A stretch of 18,489 bases of DNA from Pseudomonadota bacterium (lineage in GTDB: Bacteria; Pseudomonadota; Gammaproteobacteria; Burkholderiales; Burkholderiaceae_C), in contig JAEZLX010000190.1 in the NCBI GenBank assembly GCA_023415035.1, forward strand, positions 1 to 18,489, given 5' to 3'. Of this stretch, positions 14,993 to 18,489 are shown in pieces. Positions within the stretch are counted from its first letter, which is position 1, and every line of letters starts with the position of its first letter. The notes beneath the pieces are model-generated. The model was not told where the DNA came from. It did no database searches and saw only the letters and a program-made list of their open reading frames with translations. The translations under genes were made by a program, and so were the position numbers.

Positions 14993-15550
14993 TCAGGTGG
15001 GCGCGTCACAGGCGGTGGTGACGCCGGCCGCCACCGAGGACACGGCGCGTCCGGTGGCCAGAATCGTGATGTCCCGGGCACGGTTGCTGTCCTTGATGGC
15101 CGAGGAGTCGCTGCACACGCGCAGCGTGCCATCGGAAGAAACGCGGCCGTCAGGGCGGAAGGAGATCTTGGAGGCCACGCCGGAGCTGCCCTTGATGACG
15201 ATGCCCGCGCTGCTGCCGGAGTGTGTGTCCATCACCACTTCGCCCACGTCGAGTGTCTGGTCGCCATCCTCGTCGGCGAAGACAATCCAGCCGGCGGTCC
15301 AGTCGCCGCTGCTGGCGCAGGTGCTGCCGTCGCTGCTCCTGCACATGGTGACAAGGTGCCCCTTGCGGATCGCTTCTGAACGGGCCATGCCCAGCGCGGT
15401 CATGAGTTCGTTGGTCTGGCCGCTCAGCCGGTTGTTCGCTATCAGGGCCTGGAAACCGGGCACGGCCAGCGTCATCAGGATCGTGCCGATCGCGATGGCG
15501 ACGAGCATTTCGATCAGGGTGAAGCCGGAGGAGCGAGATGAATGTGGCAT
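14993..15550 (-). CDS. fimU: FimU/FimT-type minor pilin (GspH domain), first gene of the minor-pilin cluster
   Basis: A 185-residue pseudopilin: short leader MPHSSRSSG, then FTLIEMLVAIAIGTILMTLA (cleavage Gly9/Phe10, Glu at +5). After it come RLSGQTNELMTALGMARSEA and IRKGHLVTMCRSSDG, which mark the GspH/FimT-like domain. By position at the head of pilV-pilW-pilX-pilY1-pilE it corresponds to FimU of Pseudomonas. Its C-terminal segment reads TGRAVSS at 167-173, without the GRxR motif seen in the divergent paralogue at 15771-16325. The ATG at 15550 gives a standard leader but has no visible Shine-Dalgarno sequence and follows a T/A-rich stretch. FimT is the alternative name. Confidence 0.88.
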   Translation of the reverse strand: MPHSSRSSGFTLIEMLVAIAIGTILMTLAVPGFQALIANNRLSGQTNELMTALGMARSEAIRKGHLVTMCRSSDGSTCASSGDWTAGWIVFADEDGDQTLDVGEVVMDTHSGSSAGIVIKGSSGVASKISFRPDGRVSSDGTLRVCSDSSAIKDSNRARDITILATGRAVSSVAAGVTTACDAPT

Positions 15551-15770
15551 GTAATAAAAATGATTAATGCATGCTTTATTTTCGCCGCAGCCATGATGAC
15601 CCCCCAGACCAAAGAGCTGAACTGTTGTCGACAGGGGATGAGCGGCATTGCGGCCGTTGTCCCCTGGCTTGGGGTAGGCTGTTTTCGTGACTTTTTCTAC
15701 AGTGCCGTGCAAATGCCGGCACGGCGCCGACAGCTTGCGCGCACTCAGCCGGGCAGGGAGGAGAAGTCAC
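15551..15770. promoter_or_regulatory. Divergent intergenic region between fimU and fimT
   Basis: These 220 nt must hold the start signals for the leftward minor-pilin cluster and for the rightward fimT. The part next to fimU (about 15551-15585) is strikingly A/T-rich, with CATTAATC and TTTTTATTAC on the minus strand. I could not settle a -35/-10 pair or a -24/-12 (RpoN) site on either strand. A 7-bp inverted repeat (CAGGGGA at 15632-15638, TCCCCTG at 15660-15666) lies near the middle. AGGAG about 8 nt before 15771 is the fimT ribosome-binding site. No gene is supported in this stretch. Confidence 0.5.
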
Positions 15771-16325
15771 ATGGTGTATATCCGTGGGTCGCAGCGCGGC
15801 TGGAGTCTGGCTGAGATGCTGGTGGCCGTCGCCATTGCGCTTGTGCTGCTGACGCTGGCCGTGCCGGCCATGGGGCGGTGGCTGGACCGCTGGCAGCTCG
15901 ACACGGCGGTTCATGCGGTGCTGTCGGATCTGGCGCTGATACGCTCCGAAGCCATCCGCCGGGGCGGGCTGGTGGTGATGTGCACGGCGCCCGATACCGC
16001 GTCGGCCTGCGACGACACGCGGGACTGGTCGTCCGGTCGCCTGCTGTTTGTCGATCTGAACGGCAATGCGCGCCGCGATGCCGACGAGCCCATCGTCCGT
16101 CACGGCGAGCGTCTGCCGGGTGGCTGGGTGCTCAAGGGCAACACGCCGGTGCGTCGCTATGTGGCCTACCATGCGTCGGGACGCACGCGACAGGTCAGCG
16201 GCGCGCTGCAGATGGGGACATTCACCTTGTGCAAACCGGGCAGCGGCATGAACGGGCGCCAGATCGTGATCAGTGCGTCGGGGCGGCCAAGGGTGCAGGC
16301 AGCTGCGGCCAACGCCTGCGGTTGA
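15771..16325 (+). CDS. fimT: FimT-like pseudopilin (GspH domain) with C-terminal GRxR motif
   Basis: The only plus-strand gene. The 184-residue precursor has leader MVYIRGSQRG, then WSLAEMLVAVAIALVLLTLA, with expected cleavage Gly10/Trp11 and Glu at mature +5. Trp at +1 is unusual, since Phe or Met is commoner. The soluble domain has LIRSEAIRRGGLVVMC (56-71), DWSSGRLLFVDLNGN and TFTLCKPGSG, as in GspH/FimT proteins. SASGRPR at 168-174 fits the GRxR motif reported for DNA-binding FimT proteins that act in natural transformation; a second GRTR lies at 137-140. The start at 15771 has a strong GGGAGGAG site. It stands alone, divergent from fimU and convergent with nrdR 24 nt away. DNA uptake is an inference. 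Confidence 0.85.
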   Translation: MVYIRGSQRGWSLAEMLVAVAIALVLLTLAVPAMGRWLDRWQLDTAVHAVLSDLALIRSEAIRRGGLVVMCTAPDTASACDDTRDWSSGRLLFVDLNGNARRDADEPIVRHGERLPGGWVLKGNTPVRRYVAYHASGRTRQVSGALQMGTFTLCKPGSGMNGRQIVISASGRPRVQAAAANACG

Positions 16326-16349
16326 GCGCCGGCAGGTAGCCAGGCAGGA

Positions 16350-16799
16350 TCAGCGCCGCACCTCGTCCACCAGCGCGCGGAACTCGTCGATGTCCTCGAA
16401 GCTGCGGTAGACGCTGGCAAAGCGGATGTAGGCCACCTTGTCGAGCTTCTTCAGCTCGCGCATCACCATCTCACCCAGGCGGGTGGAGGGCACCTCGCGG
16501 GCGCCGAGGTTGAGCAGCTTTTCCTCGATCCGCTCGATGGCGGCATCGACCTGCTCGGTGCTGACGGGCCGCTTGCGCAGCGCCAGGGTGAACGAGGCGC
16601 GCAGTTTGGCCGGCACGTAGTCCACGCGCCGACCGTCCTTCTTCACCACGGCCGGAAAGCTGACGTCCGGCCGCTCATACGTGGTGAAGCGTTTTTCGCA
16701 ATGGCCGCACTGGCGCCGGCGTCGGATGAAGTCCGCGTCCTCGGAGACGCGGGTCTCGACGACCTGGGTTTCCAGATGTCCGCAGAACGGGCACTTCAT
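16350..16799 (-). CDS. nrdR: NrdR, transcriptional repressor of ribonucleotide reductase genes
   Basis: NrdR represses nrd operons when dATP/ATP levels signal sufficient dNTPs, by binding NrdR boxes. The 149-residue protein starts MKCPFCGHLETQVVETR and carries a four-cysteine zinc ribbon (Cys3, Cys6, Cys31, Cys34; RRQCGHCEKRFTTYER), then an ATP-cone domain (about 49-139) with VVKKDGRRVDY, LRKRPVS and AYIRFASVYRSFEDIDEF. Length and motifs are typical. The ATG at 16799 gives the family N terminus; the frame extends upstream without similarity. It lies 97 nt downstream of glyA in the same direction, a common pairing. No NrdR box was found nearby. Confidence 0.97.
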   Translation of the reverse strand: MKCPFCGHLETQVVETRVSEDADFIRRRRQCGHCEKRFTTYERPDVSFPAVVKKDGRRVDYVPAKLRASFTLALRKRPVSTEQVDAAIERIEEKLLNLGAREVPSTRLGEMVMRELKKLDKVAYIRFASVYRSFEDIDEFRALVDEVRR

Positions 16800-16815
16800 G
16801 AGCTTGGACCCAACA

Positions 16816-16880
16816 AATCCGGCGCCTTGCCGCCCCAGGCCGGATTCGCTCCCCCATGGGGGCATGCGGTCCGCGGAGCG
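16816..16880 (-). other. Structured intergenic element (nested inverted repeats) between glyA and nrdR
   Basis: Three symmetric parts fill most of this gap. CCCCCATGGGGG is a perfect 12-nt palindrome at 16851-16862. CGCTCC (16847-16852) pairs with GGAGCG (16875-16880). AATCCGGC (16816-16823) pairs with GCCGGATT (16839-16846) around a 15-nt loop. In the direction of transcription the last hairpin is followed by TGTTGGG, a poor U-tract, so it is at best a weak terminator or attenuator. The nested form also resembles dispersed palindromic (REP-like) intergenic elements. Its function is not known from this sequence. Confidence 0.5.
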
Positions 16881-16896
16881 GCAGGGCGTGCGGGCT

Positions 16897-18141
16897 TTAC
16901 TTGTAGACGGGGAAGCGCGCGGTCAGGGCGTTGACCTTGGCGCGAACCGCCTCGATATTGGCCGGATCGCGCGGGTTGTCCAGCACGTCGGCGATGAGGT
17001 TGGCCGTCAGGCGCGCTTCCTCGTCCTTGAAGCCGCGCGTGGTCATGGCGGGCGTGCCGACGCGGATGCCGCTGGTGACCATCGGCTTTTCCGGGTCGTT
17101 GGGGATGGCGTTCTTGTTGATCGTCATGTGCGCCTGTCCCAGCACCGCTTCGGCTTCCTTGCCGGTGATGCCCTTGGCACGCAGGTCGACCAGCATGACG
17201 TGGCTTTCCGTGCGGCCGGAGACGATGCGCAGGCCGCGCTGAGTCAGCGTCTCGGCCACGATCTGGGCGTTGCGGATGACCTGTTGCTGGTAGGCCTTGA
17301 ACTCGGGCTGCAGCGCTTCCTTGAAGGCGACGGCCTTGGCCGCGATCACGTGCATGAGCGGGCCGCCCTGCAGGCCAGGGAACACGGCGCTGTTGATGGC
17401 CTTTTCGTGCTCGGCGTTCATCAGGATGATGCCGCCGCGCGGGCCGCGCAGGCTCTTGTGCGTGGTGGAGGTGACCACGTCGGCGTGCGGCACGGGGTTG
17501 GGGTACACGCCGGCAGCGATCAGGCCGGCGTAGTGGGCCATGTCCACCATGAAGATGGCGCCGATTTCCTTGGCGATCCTGGCGAAGCGCTCGAAATCGA
17601 TGCGCAGGCTGTAGGCGCTGGCTCCGGCCACGATCAGCTTGGGCTTGTGCTCGCGCGCCTTGCCTTCCATGGCGTCGTAGTCGATCTCTTCCTTCTCGTT
17701 CAGGCCGTAGCTGACCACGTTGAACCACTTGCCGGACATGTTCAGCGGCATGCCGTGGGTCAAGTGGCCGCCTTCGGCCAGGCTCATGCCCATGATGGTG
17801 TCGCCGGGCTTGAGGAAGGCAAGGAACACGGCCTCGTTGGCAGAGGCGCCGCAGTGCGGCTGCACGTTGGCGGCTTCGGCGCCGAACAGCTGCTTGACTC
17901 GGTCGATGGCCAGCTGCTCGGCCACGTCCACGTACTCGCAGCCGCCGTAGTAGCGGCGGCCGGGGTAGCCCTCGGCGTACTTGTTGGTCAGCTGCGTGCC
18001 CTGCGCGGCCATGACCGCGGGCGAGGCGTAGTTCTCGCTGGCGATCAGCTCGATGTGGTGTTCCTGGCGGGCGTTTTCGGCCTGGATGGCGGCGAACAGT
18101 TCGGGGTCGGTCTGTTCGATGAGGATATTGCGGTCGTACAT
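16897..18141 (-). CDS. glyA: GlyA, serine hydroxymethyltransferase
   Basis: GlyA interconverts serine and glycine with tetrahydrofolate, supplying 5,10-methylene-THF for purines, thymidylate and methionine; it is a cytoplasmic PLP enzyme. The 414-residue protein is full length. It shows ELIASENYASPAV (31-43), NKYAEGYPGRRYYGG (53-67), GASANEAVFLAFLKPGD (98-114), VDMAHYAGLIAAG (199-211) and the PLP site TSTTHKSLRGPRGG with Lys229, the same number as in E. coli. The ATG at 18141 gives the family N terminus MYDRN; no strong Shine-Dalgarno sequence is visible. A ZTP riboswitch in the 5' leader probably raises expression when folate-dependent purine synthesis stalls. Confidence 0.98.
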   Translation of the reverse strand: MYDRNILIEQTDPELFAAIQAENARQEHHIELIASENYASPAVMAAQGTQLTNKYAEGYPGRRYYGGCEYVDVAEQLAIDRVKQLFGAEAANVQPHCGASANEAVFLAFLKPGDTIMGMSLAEGGHLTHGMPLNMSGKWFNVVSYGLNEKEEIDYDAMEGKAREHKPKLIVAGASAYSLRIDFERFARIAKEIGAIFMVDMAHYAGLIAAGVYPNPVPHADVVTSTTHKSLRGPRGGIILMNAEHEKAINSAVFPGLQGGPLMHVIAAKAVAFKEALQPEFKAYQQQVIRNAQIVAETLTQRGLRIVSGRTESHVMLVDLRAKGITGKEAEAVLGQAHMTINKNAIPNDPEKPMVTSGIRVGTPAMTTRGFKDEEARLTANLIADVLDNPRDPANIEAVRAKVNALTARFPVYK

Positions 18142-18191
18142 GATGTGGCAGTCTTGGGTGACGTGGACCCCGCGCACCCGCACGATCGGGC

Positions 18192-18204
18192 GGCAGGGAC
18201 TGCC
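18192..18204 (-). other. Candidate expression-platform hairpin of the glyA riboswitch
   Basis: On the minus strand GGCAG-TCC-CTGCC forms a short hairpin. Its upstream arm lies inside the conserved CCTGGGCA element of the ZTP aptamer (18201-18208), so aptamer folding and this hairpin would exclude each other. No U-run follows, so control by translation or RNA access is more likely than termination. This is inferred from pairing alone. Confidence 0.35.
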
Positions 18205-18266
18205 CAGGCGAACGGCTGAACACCCGCGTGGGGTGGTGCGCTCCCCAGTGGTTGTCCCGGACCCTG
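18200..18266 (-). promoter_or_regulatory. ZTP riboswitch (pfl motif) in the glyA leader
   Basis: ZTP riboswitches sense the purine intermediate ZMP/ZTP, which accumulates when 10-formyl-tetrahydrofolate is short, and commonly control folate and purine genes including glyA. On the minus strand the 5' domain reads GGGTCCGGGACAACCACTGG and continues GGAGCG (rc of 18239-18264). After a variable hairpin comes the conserved 3' element GCCGTTCGCCTGGGCA (rc of 18201-18216). Both halves, their order and spacing match the pfl motif. The aptamer ends about 60 nt before the glyA ATG. Confidence 0.85.
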
Positions 18267-18351
18267 ATGGAAGAGGGCGCCGGGGGGCCACGTCAGCCCG
18301 TGTGTCCCGCCAGGGCGGGGACAGGCCTATCGCCAGTTGCGCACGGTGTGA

Positions 18352-18357
18352 ATTCTA
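18352..18357 (-). promoter_or_regulatory. Candidate -10 element for glyA
   Basis: TAGAAT on the minus strand (within GGATAGAATTC) differs from TATAAT at one position. It would place the transcript start near 18344, upstream of the riboswitch, in the 121-nt stretch between the aptamer and the end of the preceding gene. No good -35 hexamer is visible at 17 nt (CTGCGG), so this is a weak call based on position. Confidence 0.3.
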
Positions 18358-18387
18358 TCCTGCCGCCAGCCGGGCCGCAGGAGTCCG

Positions 18388-18489
18388 TCAGGACTGCAGT
18401 GCGGCCACTTCGGCTTCGGTGGCGAAGTTCAGCGGCGCGGGGGCCTGCGCCTCCTGATGCACGGCAGGCTCCGCAGCCGTGTTCGGCTC
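18388..18489 (-). CDS. C-terminal end of an unidentified protein (partial)
   Basis: A frame enters from the right edge and ends with TGA at 18388-18390. The 33 visible residues begin EPNTAAEPAVHQEAQAPAP and end LNFATEAEVAALQS. An Ala/Pro/Glu-rich, linker-like stretch is followed by a short amphipathic tail. Codon third positions are mostly G or C, as in the neighbouring genes, which supports real coding. I do not recognise the family. It is co-directional with glyA, but the leader with its riboswitch and candidate promoter suggests glyA is transcribed independently. Confidence 0.5.
   Translation of the reverse strand, partial: EPNTAAEPAVHQEAQAPAPLNFATEAEVAALQS

Noticed and set aside
15632..15666. 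7-bp inverted repeat in the fimU-fimT intergenic region as a terminator or operator
   Set aside because: The arms are short, the spacer is 21 nt and there is no T-run; I kept it only as a note inside the intergenic entry.
16326..16349. Bidirectional terminator between convergent fimT and nrdR
   Set aside because: The 24-nt gap has no stem with a T-tract on either strand.
16681..18219. 512-codon plus-strand open frame opposite nrdR and glyA
   Set aside because: It covers two certain genes plus the riboswitch and has shadow-like composition.

Overview
The window is GC-rich and densely coding. It looks like chromosomal core DNA from a betaproteobacterium of the order Burkholderiales, probably close to Comamonadaceae. 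The basis is gene content and order (ribD-ribE-ribBX-ribH-nusB, a fimU-pilV-pilW-pilX-pilY1-pilE minor-pilin cluster, glyA with nrdR, ybgC-tolQRA) and protein style; no database search was run. I saw no transposase, phage gene, integrase, CRISPR array, tRNA or rRNA.

Layout, right to left, because almost everything is on the minus strand. The right edge holds the last 33 codons of an unidentified protein. Next is glyA (serine hydroxymethyltransferase), whose leader carries a clear ZTP (pfl-motif) riboswitch. A strongly structured 97-nt gap follows, then nrdR. The only plus-strand gene, a FimT/GspH-type pseudopilin with a GRxR motif near its C terminus, converges on nrdR. It diverges from a second FimT/GspH-type gene (fimU) across a 220-nt intergenic region.

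From fimU leftward, 16 genes run in one direction for about 15.4 kb with very short gaps or 4-nt stop/start overlaps. They are fimU, pilV, pilW, pilX, pilY1, pilE (minor pilins and adhesin of type IV pili); ribD, ribE, ribBX, ribH (riboflavin synthesis); nusB (antitermination); a class I/II aminotransferase; and ybgC, tolQ, tolR, tolA (envelope energisation). The pilE stop overlaps the ribD start, so the riboflavin block appears to be fused to the 3' end of the pilus block. tolB does not obviously follow tolA; instead there is a 78-nt AT-rich gap with a perfect palindrome.

How they work together: FimU, PilV, PilW, PilX and PilE with PilY1 form the priming and tip complex of the type IV pilus, and the separate FimT is a candidate DNA-uptake pilin. 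RibD, RibBX, RibH and RibE make riboflavin, but the GTP cyclohydrolase II half of RibBX lacks its zinc and signature residues, so a separate ribA is expected elsewhere. TolQRA are the inner-membrane part of the Tol-Pal system. GlyA and NrdR both act in one-carbon and nucleotide metabolism.

Nothing here is a wholly new system. The points most worth a second look are the FimT/FimU pair with different C-terminal motifs, the degraded calcium loop in the PilY1 propeller, the pil-rib fusion, the ZTP riboswitch and its possible expression platform, and the structured element between glyA and nrdR.
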